Part shown: piece by piece, positions 34,627 to 44,156 of the stretch | Numbering within the stretch: the stretch's first letter is position 1 | Layout: every line of letters begins with the position of its first letter | Assembly: GCA_900554415.1 (NCBI GenBank) | Contig: USGU01000012.1 | Span: forward strand, 1 to 64,000 | DNA length: 64,000 nt | Source of the DNA: an uncultured Lachnospiraceae bacterium | Lineage (GTDB): Bacteria > Bacillota > Clostridia > Lachnospirales > Lachnospiraceae | Direction: 5' to 3' | Position numbers and translations under genes: made by a program | The notes under the pieces: model-generated | What the model was told of the DNA's origin: nothing | The model's input: only the letters and a program-made list of their open reading frames with translations | The model's database searches: none

Positions 34627-36867
34627 TTATTTCCGCATTTTTGTTCCTATGCCATCCCGTTTTGCAAGCTTTAACCGGTTCAGCGTGATTTCTTTCTCAT
34701 GGAACATCACCTTCTGCTCTGTTCCTTCTTCAAACAGGTGGACTTCTTCGATGAGATCATCCTTCTGAAGCTTCATTCCGCGCACACCGACTGCCCCTTT
34801 TTTCTTTTCTGGAACATCCTCTGCTGAAATACGCAGTAAATATTCGCGTTCTGTCATAAATACAATATTCTGGTTAGGAGTCAGGATACGGATTGCTGCA
34901 ATCTTATCACCTTCCTGCAGTTTGGATGCCACAATCGTACGTTTTCCAGCCTGAAATTCAGAACCGTCTACTACTTTTATCATGCCCTGTTTTGTTACAA
35001 ATAAGAATTTTCCAAAATAGAGCTGACGTTCATCACAAAGATAAATGATTTCTTCCTTGGTGCTGTCATAATTGGTTACGTTGTCAATCGGCTGCCCCTT
35101 GTCACGGAACTTACCGTATGGAATATCCTGCACTTTCGCCTGATGCATGTTTCCATCTGCCGTGAAAATACAGATTTTTCCGGTATTCATGCAGGACAGG
35201 GTGTATTTGTTTTCCTTATCTGCCGCTTCCCTGTTACGCTCGTAAACCGACATATCTACCGTTTTGGCATATCCAAAACGGTCCATGAGCAGCATGACTT
35301 CCTGTTCTTCTATCTTCTTTTCTTCAAAGACAGCTTCCTCTGCATTTTCTATCTGGGTACGGCGTTTGATACCGTATTCTTTCTTAAAGGCATCCAGTTC
35401 CGATGTAATGACATTTGCCATAGAATCATAGTTATCCAATATATCTTCGTAACGGAGAATATTGGCAACGGTCTGTTCATGTTCTTTCATTAAAGCTTCG
35501 ATTTCCAGACCAATCAGCTTATATAAACGCATTTCCAGAATTGCAGTTGCCTGTCTCTCTGTAAAACGCAGCATAGCTGCCATTTTCTTGGAAATATTGG
35601 ATTTAAAGGTAATGTTTTCCGTGCTCCCCTGAGTCAGACAAGCCCTGGCATCTTTTACTGAGCGGCTTCCACGCAGGATTTCGATGATTAAGTCGATGAC
35701 ATCACACGCCTTGATCAGACCTTCCTGCACTTCTCTCTTTTCCCGTTCTTTTTGAAGCAGGGTTTTGTATTTCCTTGTTGCAAGCTCAAACTGGAAATCT
35801 ACGTGATATTCAATTATCTTCTTCAGATTCAGAATTTCCGGCCGTCCATCCGCTACTGCCAGCATATTGACACCAAAGGTATCTTCCAGCTTGGTTTTCT
35901 TGTAAAGCATGTTGATCAGATTGTCTACATCGGTATCTTTCTTTACTTCGATCACAATGCGGATTCCTTCTTTTGAGGACTGATTGGAAATATCTACGAT
36001 ATCACTGGTCTTTTTTGTCTCCACCAGACTGCATACATCATTTAGAAATTTTCCGATGCCGGCTCCGATCATGGTATATGGGATCTCCGAAATGATAATT
36101 TTCTTTCGTCCGCCTTTTTGTTCTTCTACTTCTACCTTGCCACGGATCTTGATTTTTCCGGTTCCGTTTTCATAAATATTAAGCAGTTCATCCTGATTAA
36201 CCACAATACCGCCAGTCGGGAAATCCGGTCCTTTGATGTATTTCATTAACTGTTTGGTGGTAATGTCATTATTCTTCATGTAGGCTTTGACTGCATCTAC
36301 CAGTTCGCCCAGGTTATGTGTAGGAATACTGGTTGCCATGCCGACAGCAATTCCCTCTGCCCCGTTCAGCAGCAGATTCGGCACTCTTACCGGGAGTACC
36401 TTCGGCTCTTTTTCTGTCTCATCGAAGTTGGGAACAAAGTCTACGATATCCTTGTCCATATCTGCCAGAAAGGCTTCCTGGGTAATCCTGGCAAGGCGGG
36501 CTTCCGTGTATCGCATAGCTGCCGCCCCATCCCCTTCAATGGAACCGAAGTTTCCATGTCCGTCTACAAGAACCATTCCCTTTTTGAAATCCTGCGCCAT
36601 CACCACAAGGGCATCATAAATGGAACTGTCTCCATGAGGATGGTATTTACCCATGGTATCCCCTACAATACGGGCACATTTTCGGTACGGACGGTCATAG
36701 CGGATTCCAAGCTCATGCATATCATATAACGTTCTTCTCTGTACCGGCTTTAAGCCGTCTCTTACATCTGGAATAGCACGGGAGATAATAACACTCATGG
36801 CATAATCAATATAAGATTTTTTCATTAATTCCGAATACTCGGTCCGGATAATCTGTGATTCTTCCAT
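34627..36867 (-). CDS. Type IIA DNA topoisomerase, A subunit (ParC-like)
   Basis: This subunit cuts and rejoins DNA. The 746-residue protein has the catalytic Tyr120 in AMRYTEARL, a winged-helix domain with [10 protein letters not shown], and the drug-contact region [10 protein letters not shown] (76-85) with Ser81 and Asp85 unaltered. The C-terminal domain is short, and I see no canonical GyrA box (QRRGGKG-like). That favours a topoisomerase IV-type decatenating role over gyrase, though the B subunit looks gyrase-like. GGAGG precedes the ATG, 12 bases after the B-subunit stop. Confidence 0.88.
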   Translation of the reverse strand: MEESQIIRTEYSELMKKSYIDYAMSVIISRAIPDVRDGLKPVQRRTLYDMHELGIRYDRPYRKCARIVGDTMGKYHPHGDSSIYDALVVMAQDFKKGMVLVDGHGNFGSIEGDGAAAMRYTEARLARITQEAFLADMDKDIVDFVPNFDETEKEPKVLPVRVPNLLLNGAEGIAVGMATSIPTHNLGELVDAVKAYMKNNDITTKQLMKYIKGPDFPTGGIVVNQDELLNIYENGTGKIKIRGKVEVEEQKGGRKKIIISEIPYTMIGAGIGKFLNDVCSLVETKKTSDIVDISNQSSKEGIRIVIEVKKDTDVDNLINMLYKKTKLEDTFGVNMLAVADGRPEILNLKKIIEYHVDFQFELATRKYKTLLQKEREKREVQEGLIKACDVIDLIIEILRGSRSVKDARACLTQGSTENITFKSNISKKMAAMLRFTERQATAILEMRLYKLIGLEIEALMKEHEQTVANILRYEDILDNYDSMANVITSELDAFKKEYGIKRRTQIENAEEAVFEEKKIEEQEVMLLMDRFGYAKTVDMSVYERNREAADKENKYTLSCMNTGKICIFTADGNMHQAKVQDIPYGKFRDKGQPIDNVTNYDSTKEEIIYLCDERQLYFGKFLFVTKQGMIKVVDGSEFQAGKRTIVASKLQEGDKIAAIRILTPNQNIVFMTEREYLLRISAEDVPEKKKGAVGVRGMKLQKDDLIEEVHLFEEGTEQKVMFHEKEITLNRLKLAKRDGIGTKMRK

Positions 36868-36879
36868 CTTTGCTTCCTC

Positions 36880-38802
36880 CTATACATCCAGTTCCGCTTC
36901 TGTGGCGTTTTCATAAATAAATGCACGGCGCGGCGGTACTTCTGTTCCCATAAGCATTTCGGTTACGCTGGATGCCATACGGGCGTCTTCTATTTCAATC
37001 CGTTTTAATTTCCGTGTCTCTGGATTTAACGTTGTCTCCCAGAGCTGCTGTGCATCCATTTCTCCAAGACCTTTGTATCTCTGTAAGGTAAATGCACCAT
37101 CATGGGTCTTACGATAGATTTCCAGTGCTTTATCGTCATACAGATATTCTTCTTCCCCTTTTTTCGGCATAGCCTTATAAAGAGGCGGCATAGCCACATA
37201 GACATGTCCCTCAAAAATCAGTTCTGGCATGAAACGGTAGAACAAAGTCAGCAGCAAGGTGGAAATATGTGCACCGTCCACGTCGGCATCTGCCATAATG
37301 ATAATCTTGTCATAACGGAGCTTTGTAATATCAAAATCATTGCCATACCCTTCGGAAAATCCGCAGCCAAACGCATTGATCATGGTCTTAATCTCTGCAT
37401 TTGCCAGTACCTTGTCAATACTTGCCTTCTCTACGTTCAGGATTTTACCACGAATCGGAAGAATGGCCTGATACATACGGTCACGGGCAGTCTTTGCAGA
37501 TCCACCTGCCGAATCTCCCTCCACGATAAAGATTTCACACTTTGCCGCATCCCTGCTTTCGCAGTTTGCCAGCTTTCCATTACTGTCGAAAGAATATTTC
37601 TGCTTTGTCAGCAGATTGGTTTTGGCACGTTCCTCTGTCTTTCGTATTTTTGCTGCCTTTTCCGCGCAGGATAATACCTTTTTCAAGGTTTCCAGATTAC
37701 GGTCGAAGAAACGGGTAACTTCATCGCTTGTCACTTTTCCGGTTGCTTTTGCCGCATCCTGATTGTCCAGTTTGGTCTTGGTCTGCCCTTCGAATCGCGG
37801 ATCCGGGTGCTTAATGGATACAATAGCGGTCATTCCATTACGCACATCTGCTCCGGTGAAATTCGCATCCTTTTCCTTTAAAATACCAAGCTCCCTTGCA
37901 TACTGATTCATCAGCGTGGTAAAGGTGGTCTTAAATCCGGTCAGATGGGTTCCGCCCTCTGCATTGTAAATATTATTACAGAATCCTAGTACATTCTCGT
38001 GGAACTCATTCACATACTGAAAAGCAACCTCCACTTCAATTCCGTCTGCCTCTCCTTTAAAAAATACCGGCTCATGAATGGTTTCCTTGCTGTGGTTCAA
38101 TTCTTTAATAAATCCAAGGATTCCATCCGGTTCATGGTATGTGATCTGTTCTTCCGGACTTTTTCGTTTATCGGTAAAAATAATAGTCAGTTTCGGGTTT
38201 AAGTAAGCAGTCTCATGGAGACGGCTCTTTATCTCGTCTTCCCGGAATCTGGTCTTCTCAAAAATCGTCGGGTCCGGCAGAAAATTCACTTTCGTTCCAG
38301 TTTTTTTCGTCTTTCCAATCACTGGAAGAAGTCCATCTACCAGTTCAATGACCGGTTTTCCCTGTTCGTAACGGTCATGATGAATGGCTCCATCCCTGCT
38401 GATCTGTACATCCATATAAGTAGAAAGTGCATTTACTACCGAAGAACCTACTCCGTGCAGACCACCACTGGTCTTATATGCAGAATCATCGAACTTACCA
38501 CCTGCATGAAGCGTGGTATACACAATCCGCGCTGCAGATATTCCCTTTGCATGTCTGCCAACCGGAACACCTCGTCCGTTATCCTCCACCGTAGCGGACC
38601 CGTCTTTTTCTAGTGTCACCTGAATGAGATCGCAGGCTCCTGCCAGATGTTCATCAACTGCGTTGTCTACAATTTCGTATACGAGATGATTCAGTCCTTT
38701 TGTACTGACACTTCCGATATACATTCCGGGACGTTTCCGCACCGCTTCCAGACCTTCCAGTATGGAAATACTGTCTGCATCATATGTAGATTGCTTTGCC
38801 AT
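36880..38802 (-). CDS. Type IIA DNA topoisomerase, B subunit (ParE/GyrB-like)
   Basis: This ATPase subunit drives strand passage. The 640-residue protein has the GHKL motifs EIVDNAVDEHLAG and SGGLHGVGSSVVNAL, the transducer QTKTKLDNQDA, and the Toprim residues EGDSAGGSA and ADADVDGAHI. Length suits either GyrB or ParE. AGAGGT lies 10 bases before the ATG. The pair is not next to dnaA-recF, which supports the second, ParE/ParC-like, set. Confidence 0.9.
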   Translation of the reverse strand: MAKQSTYDADSISILEGLEAVRKRPGMYIGSVSTKGLNHLVYEIVDNAVDEHLAGACDLIQVTLEKDGSATVEDNGRGVPVGRHAKGISAARIVYTTLHAGGKFDDSAYKTSGGLHGVGSSVVNALSTYMDVQISRDGAIHHDRYEQGKPVIELVDGLLPVIGKTKKTGTKVNFLPDPTIFEKTRFREDEIKSRLHETAYLNPKLTIIFTDKRKSPEEQITYHEPDGILGFIKELNHSKETIHEPVFFKGEADGIEVEVAFQYVNEFHENVLGFCNNIYNAEGGTHLTGFKTTFTTLMNQYARELGILKEKDANFTGADVRNGMTAIVSIKHPDPRFEGQTKTKLDNQDAAKATGKVTSDEVTRFFDRNLETLKKVLSCAEKAAKIRKTEERAKTNLLTKQKYSFDSNGKLANCESRDAAKCEIFIVEGDSAGGSAKTARDRMYQAILPIRGKILNVEKASIDKVLANAEIKTMINAFGCGFSEGYGNDFDITKLRYDKIIIMADADVDGAHISTLLLTLFYRFMPELIFEGHVYVAMPPLYKAMPKKGEEEYLYDDKALEIYRKTHDGAFTLQRYKGLGEMDAQQLWETTLNPETRKLKRIEIEDARMASSVTEMLMGTEVPPRRAFIYENATEAELDV

Positions 38803-38836
38803 ATTCTTTCTACCTCTTTCGCCTATTATCTACTGA

Positions 38837-38865
38837 ATTTTAGCTTAATTTCCTTTTATTGTCAA
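38837..38865 (-). promoter_or_regulatory. Promoter of the topoisomerase operon
   Basis: Consensus TTGACA and TAAAAT are 17 bases apart on minus, about 35 bases before the B-subunit start codon. Confidence 0.8.
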
Positions 38866-38900
38866 TAGTTACCACCAGAAGATTCGAACATATGTTTTTT

Positions 38901-40082
38901 CTATTCTGTTTTTTTGATCAATACATCATTTAAGATATCTGCCAGTGGTTCCATTGCATTTTTCATCTCCTCCACCGTATTTGTCTGGGCGCCCGCCTCG
39001 ATCAACAGCATTTTCGGTGCCAGGTCCATGTTGTATTTATAACCTTTTAAATAATTCCGTCTGGTAAATCCAGGATATTTCTTTTCCGCGTCAATTTTCA
39101 TCTGCAAGGAAAATGCCAGATTATCCTGAATGTAAGGATTTAACATAGCGGACAAATCTCCATTGGTACGTGTCCTGCATAACCCGTTAAAAAACATAAT
39201 CTGTGCGGTAGGTTTCCCGTTTATCTCTGTAGCCAGATGGGTGGTTTCTTTCACGCCATCCCTATGTAAATCAATGACAACCTCAATACTTGGATTTTCG
39301 TTCAAAATCTGCCGTATATTCGGCTGTGCCTGCTCATAGGCCTCGCTTCTGTCTAGTTTTCCATTGATCAAATCGTAAACTCCTTCATGGTGTAAGGTGG
39401 AAATGCCATATTTTTCGTTTAATATATCGGTTAAATACCTTCCGATTCCCACGATACTGGTCTCGACTGTGCCATCGGAATCCGCAAAGCTTTCCTGCGA
39501 ATGGGTATGGAAAATCAGAATTTTCGGTCCGTCCGACGCTATGTCAATGGTAAGATCTTCGGTCAGCATCTGCTCTGCGTTCAAATCCCCTTCTTCTAAA
39601 TAGGTCACACTGTCTACCGTATAGAAATTACTTACCAGATAATCAAAATCTTTCAGTTTGTCGAGTGAAAGATTCTCATTTTCAACTGTCGTCTGTACCG
39701 TCTCAGCACTGGTGTCCTGACCAATGAGATTACCATCGCTGTCAACTGCGGTTTCATCTGCCGCCTCCTGCCTGAGCAATAACTCATAAGTTTCTTCATC
39801 TTCCGACGCATTTTCTTCCTTTTGCATTTGTACCACATAGTTTCCCAGAGGAACCATATTCATAACTTGTCTTGCAAGATATGCCTGTAAATCCACCTGC
39901 TGATTCTTCTGGGAAAATGTGATATTTGGAAAATACCAGTTTTCCGCTGCATCTTGTGCCTGTTGGAAGGAAATAAATTTTCCTGCCGCCTGCAGCGTGA
40001 TTCCATTATTTTTCAATAAATATACACCGATGGCGCAGACAAATCCGGTTGTTATCAGCCACTTTTTTTGCCATTTATTCAT
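38901..40082 (-). CDS. spoIIP: Stage II sporulation protein P
   Basis: SpoIIP is the amidase and endopeptidase that, with SpoIID, thins septal peptidoglycan during engulfment. The 393-residue protein has an N-terminal membrane anchor (about 8-24), an acidic linker (about 88-140) and the hydrolase domain with metal-binding His in LIFHTHSQESF and VIDLHRDG, plus MLLIEAGAQTNT. It follows gpr by 73 bases, the order typical of Bacillus and Clostridia. Confidence 0.94.
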   Translation of the reverse strand: MNKWQKKWLITTGFVCAIGVYLLKNNGITLQAAGKFISFQQAQDAAENWYFPNITFSQKNQQVDLQAYLARQVMNMVPLGNYVVQMQKEENASEDEETYELLLRQEAADETAVDSDGNLIGQDTSAETVQTTVENENLSLDKLKDFDYLVSNFYTVDSVTYLEEGDLNAEQMLTEDLTIDIASDGPKILIFHTHSQESFADSDGTVETSIVGIGRYLTDILNEKYGISTLHHEGVYDLINGKLDRSEAYEQAQPNIRQILNENPSIEVVIDLHRDGVKETTHLATEINGKPTAQIMFFNGLCRTRTNGDLSAMLNPYIQDNLAFSLQMKIDAEKKYPGFTRRNYLKGYKYNMDLAPKMLLIEAGAQTNTVEEMKNAMEPLADILNDVLIKKTE

Positions 40083-40155
40083 TTTTTCCTCTTTACCTGC
40101 TCATAATATTGTGTGCACTCACACTTCCTATTTTCCAGTTTATTCCATTCATGAA

Positions 40156-41118
40156 TCATTCATGTATTTTTCCGGCAAAGAGTCTGTTGAGTCCTTCGGA
40201 AATGGTATAGCTGATTCGTTTTACCGTTTCGTCAATATCCTTTGGTGTTACGAAAAATCCATTCAGGCAGGGATGAATCAAATCTTTAATCAGCTCATAT
40301 TTTTCCTGCATACTGTATCCCTGCATGACAACACCTACACCGCGCAGCCGCTCAGAATGTTCCAGTTCCTGCAGAAAATTTTCCATTGCATCATTTACAA
40401 TGGTAGCCGCATCAATCACGGTTGGAACACCAAGGGCAATGACCGGAACACCAAGTGTTTCTCTGGAAATGGTATTTCTGTGATTTCCAACCCCTGAGCC
40501 CGGATGGATTCCGGTATCTGCAATCTGGATGGTCCGGTTTAACCGTTTGGCACTTCGCGCGGCCAGAGCATCGATTACAATCACGATATCCGGCTTCGTC
40601 TCTGAGACGACACCTCGTATAATTTCCAGAGATTCCATTCCCGTCTGTCCCATCACACCGGGAACAATGGCACTGACACATTCCGAATCCTCCATGGCAT
40701 ACTTTCCATATTCTAAAATAATATGACGGGTCACCATCAGATTATCCACTACGTAAGGTCCCAATGCATCCGGAGTCACCTGACGGTTTCCAAGTCCCAC
40801 AACAAGGATATTCTGTGGGCATACATTGTCCGGAATCATCTGCTGAAGGAATTCTGCAATTTCATCAGATATTTCACTGTGAAATTCTTCGTCATCTATT
40901 GCCATGGCAGGTGCTTCAATAGTAATATAAGTCCCAACCGGCTTTCCCATGGTCCTGGCACCGTTTTCTGTTTCTATTTTCACCGTGGTAATCCGGATTT
41001 CTTTTTCTTCATCATAAGTTTCCTTGACAATCACGCCGGAGATTTCTACGTGGTCTGTATCGAATCGTTCCTTCTGCTCCAAGGCTAAATCTGTACGAAT
41101 ATTGTATTTCTCAACCAT
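40156..41118 (-). CDS. gpr: Germination protease GPR
   Basis: GPR degrades the small acid-soluble proteins that coat spore DNA during germination. The 320-residue protein has YNIRTDLALEQKE near the N-terminus (prosequence region), GLGNRQVTPDALGPYVVD, the conserved GIHPGSGVGNHR and GVPTVIDAATIVNDA. GGGGAG lies 6 bases before the chosen ATG. It forms a pair with spoIIP and is divergent from rpsT. No sigma-G promoter could be assigned with confidence. Confidence 0.95.
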   Translation of the reverse strand: MVEKYNIRTDLALEQKERFDTDHVEISGVIVKETYDEEKEIRITTVKIETENGARTMGKPVGTYITIEAPAMAIDDEEFHSEISDEIAEFLQQMIPDNVCPQNILVVGLGNRQVTPDALGPYVVDNLMVTRHIILEYGKYAMEDSECVSAIVPGVMGQTGMESLEIIRGVVSETKPDIVIVIDALAARSAKRLNRTIQIADTGIHPGSGVGNHRNTISRETLGVPVIALGVPTVIDAATIVNDAMENFLQELEHSERLRGVGVVMQGYSMQEKYELIKDLIHPCLNGFFVTPKDIDETVKRISYTISEGLNRLFAGKIHE

Positions 41119-41186
41119 AATTTCTCCCCATTTATTTTGTTGACATTTTATAGCCTTATTTTTCTCAAAAAAACACAAAATATTTA

Positions 41187-41215
41187 TTGACAAGATGTAT
41201 TTCTTAGAATAAAAT
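41187..41215 (+). promoter_or_regulatory. Sigma-A promoter of rpsT
   Basis: Consensus TTGACA (41187-41192) and TAAAAT (41210-41215) are 17 bases apart. The leader would be about 70 bases. Confidence 0.88.
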
Positions 41216-41228
41216 ATATGAGTATGTA

Positions 41229-41257
41229 CGTCAGGGGTTCCGTGTCACGTTCTGACG
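41229..41257 (+). promoter_or_regulatory. Stem-loop in the rpsT leader
   Basis: CGTCAG (41229-41234) pairs with CTGACG (41252-41257) around a 17-base loop containing GTGTCAC, between the promoter and the ribosome site. S20 is known to repress its own mRNA in some bacteria; a similar role here is only a guess. Confidence 0.35.
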
Positions 41258-41291
41258 AACACCACGAGAAAAAATTTGGAGGTATGGAATA

Positions 41292-41555
41292 ATGGCTAAT
41301 ATTAAATCTGCTAAGAAAAGAATTTTAGTAATTGAAACAAAGACAGCTAGAAATAAAGCAATCAAATCTAAGGTTAAAACTTATGTAAAGAAAGTGGAAA
41401 CAGCTGTTGCACGTAAAGATGCTGAAGCTGCAAAGGCTGCTTTAAAAGAAGCAATCTCTGTAATCAACAAAGCTGGAAGCAAGGGTGTATACCACAAGAA
41501 TACTTGCGCTAGAAAGATCTCTCGTTTAACAAAAGCTGTTAACGAACTTGCTTAA
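41292..41555 (+). CDS. rpsT: 30S ribosomal protein S20
   Basis: S20 is a helical primary rRNA-binding protein of the 30S subunit. The 87-residue basic sequence begins MANIKSAKKRILVIETKTARNK and has GVYHKNTCARKISRLTKAV. GGAGG precedes the ATG. It is the only plus-strand gene in the first 47 kb and has its own promoter and terminator. Confidence 0.97.
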   Translation: MANIKSAKKRILVIETKTARNKAIKSKVKTYVKKVETAVARKDAEAAKAALKEAISVINKAGSKGVYHKNTCARKISRLTKAVNELA

Positions 41556-41593
41556 TCTTTAAGCTGAATTATTTATATATGCATATATAAAGA

Positions 41594-41624
41594 GGCAACC
41601 ATACCGTCAGTGGTTGCCTTTTTT
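41594..41624 (+). terminator. Terminator of rpsT, possibly bidirectional
   Basis: GGCAACCA pairs with TGGTTGCC and is followed by six T. On minus a weaker TCTTTATAT follows, so it may also end the converging phosphoribosyltransferase-like gene. Confidence 0.9.
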
Positions 41625-41636
41625 GTATTTCTATTT

Positions 41637-42278
41637 CTACAGTTTCGAATATCCAAAGCTGTTTACGATAGCTTCTATCCGCTTTCTTTCTTTACACATT
41701 GGGCAGGCTTCCGGTGGATATGCACGATAATCCGGCAAATCTGCACTGGTAAAGATAGTATTGATTTCCATACCGTTTATCTTATTAATGGAACTGAAGA
41801 TAGAGCAAATTCCGCAGACAGTTCCACCATAATACAGTACCGTATCAATTGCTTTTTTAACAGATTTTCCCGTTGTAATCGATGCTGCCAATAACAAAAC
41901 CTGTTGATTGCGAATCATTCTCTGCTTATTATCCCGGAAAATCATCTGACCACTGGAAAGATATTCCGGTGTAACAATCGAAATATTATTTCCCTTGCTC
42001 AGGGAAAGCATGTTCATATCCGAGAGTTGTTCTGCCATGAAAGTTCCAATGGATCCGGTATCCTCCAGACATACAATGGTATCAACGGAAGTGGCGGTTA
42101 CATAGAAACTTGCAAGCACTTTCGCAGTTTCACGGGCATTGTTATGCCTTACTTTGACAGTTGACATATCAATATATGTATTAATATGGGAGTTACTTGT
42201 AGCAAAATGTCCTTTTAAAATCTTAATTCTCGCTTTCGGGTTCTTCTTGGAACGCAAATCTTCTAATCTGTCATCCAT
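41637..42278 (-). CDS. Orotate phosphoribosyltransferase-like protein with altered PRPP loop
   Basis: This 213-residue protein resembles type I phosphoribosyltransferases in the strand-loop VLLLAASITTGKSVKKAI (127-144), which aligns with the PRPP loop of OPRT-type enzymes. The two acidic residues usual before TTG (as in DDVITTG) are replaced by Ala-Ala-Ser-Ile. An upstream IVCLEDTGSIGTFMAEQL segment could be a substrate loop. Near the C-terminus CPMC (192-195) suggests a metal or structural site. GAGGAGG lies 6 bases before the ATG. It is monocistronic between rpsT and ilvC with no pyrimidine gene nearby. It may be a regulator or have another base as substrate; catalysis is unproven. Confidence 0.6.
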   Translation of the reverse strand: MDDRLEDLRSKKNPKARIKILKGHFATSNSHINTYIDMSTVKVRHNNARETAKVLASFYVTATSVDTIVCLEDTGSIGTFMAEQLSDMNMLSLSKGNNISIVTPEYLSSGQMIFRDNKQRMIRNQQVLLLAASITTGKSVKKAIDTVLYYGGTVCGICSIFSSINKINGMEINTIFTSADLPDYRAYPPEACPMCKERKRIEAIVNSFGYSKL

Positions 42279-42370
42279 AGCAATCCTCCTCAAATATTCT
42301 TTTATTACACGCACAAACCAATCCGCAGGCATCACTGTTTTGAAACTTTGCCCCTGCCATCTTGTTTATT

Positions 42371-42399
42371 ATTATAACATAGGCAGTTAAAAAAATGAA
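42371..42399 (-). promoter_or_regulatory. Promoter of the phosphoribosyltransferase-like gene
   Basis: A weak TTCATT is 17 bases from TATAAT on minus. The -35 lies inside the ilvC terminator stem, and the leader is about 87 bases with a GGCAGG/CCTGC pairing. Confidence 0.5.
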
Positions 42400-42428
42400 C
42401 CAGTACTGTTCATACCGGTTCATTTTTT
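42390..42428 (-). terminator. Terminator of ilvC
   Basis: A long stem (42390-42405 with 42413-42428; AAAAAATGAACC paired with GGTTCATTTTTT) follows ilvC, with T-runs on both strands, so it may act in both directions. Confidence 0.88.
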
Positions 42429-42465
42429 TCGTACGTTTTATTTACATGTAAATCATTTTTAAGGA

Positions 42466-43512
<1,047 letters not shown>

Positions 43513-43521
43513 CTATTCGAG

Positions 43522-44058
43522 TTAAAGGCTTTCTGCCCCTAGCTTTCTGTTTTTCTCTGTTCCAACATACACCACGTCGTCCACACCTCTGGTAAGACCG
43601 GTAAGTCCCGTTCTTGCAAGTTCCAGAATCTCGTATCCGTCAAGCAGTGATAAGAATGCTTCCAGTTTGGATTCGGTACCTGTAAGTTCGATGATCAGAC
43701 AATCTTTCTCCACATTGACAACTTTAGCACGGAAGATATCTGCTACCGATACAACTTCCGCTCTTTCCGATGCACCTACGCGAAGCTTAATCATCATCAA
43801 CTCTCTGAATACAGAATTGCCATCGTTCAGGAACTTGATGTCAATGACATCTTCCATCTTGCGGACCTGCTTTTCAATCTGTTCCAGAATCTGTTCATCT
43901 CCGCTTGCCACGATTGTGATACGCGTGTATCTTGTGTCTGCTGTCGTTCCTGCCGTAATACTCTCGATATTATAACCGCGACGGCTGAATAATCCTGACA
44001 TTCTGCTGAGCAGACCCGGATTATTATGTACTAAAATAGAATATGCCTGTTTTCTCAT
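43522..44058 (-). CDS. ilvN: Acetolactate synthase small (regulatory) subunit
   Basis: This ACT-domain subunit confers valine feedback on acetolactate synthase. The 178-residue protein has SILVHNNPGLLSRMSGLFSR, YNIESITAG and a C-terminal domain with GTESKLEAFLSLL and the terminal LARTGLTGLTRG. GGAGG precedes the ATG by 9 bases. It heads a short ilvN-ilvC operon without the catalytic subunit, which must be encoded elsewhere. Confidence 0.95.
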   Translation of the reverse strand: MRKQAYSILVHNNPGLLSRMSGLFSRRGYNIESITAGTTADTRYTRITIVASGDEQILEQIEKQVRKMEDVIDIKFLNDGNSVFRELMMIKLRVGASERAEVVSVADIFRAKVVNVEKDCLIIELTGTESKLEAFLSLLDGYEILELARTGLTGLTRGVDDVVYVGTEKNRKLGAESL

Positions 44059-44071
44059 ACGTTTAACCTCC

Positions 44072-44095
44072 AAAAACAGAGCGCGTTCTGTTTTT
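44072..44095 (-). promoter_or_regulatory. Hairpin at the 5' end of the ilvN-ilvC mRNA
   Basis: AAAAACAGA pairs with TCTGTTTTT around ACGCGC, directly before the ilvN ribosome site and just past the predicted transcription start. It could terminate read-through from asd or shape the 5' end of the ilv mRNA. No leader peptide or T-box is visible. Confidence 0.5.
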
Positions 44096-44099
44096 TATT

Positions 44100-44128
44100 A
44101 TTTTAGCAACAGGACACGCATTTGTCAA
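44100..44128 (-). promoter_or_regulatory. Sigma-A promoter of ilvN-ilvC
   Basis: Perfect TTGACA and TAAAAT are 17 bases apart on minus; the predicted start is near 44093. Confidence 0.85.
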
Positions 44129-44156
44129 GTAACTATTTTGACGAAATATTATCTTT

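Noticed and set aside
41119..41186. Sigma-G promoter of gpr
   Set aside because: The AT-rich sequence has no clear -35/-10 pair for forespore sigma factors.
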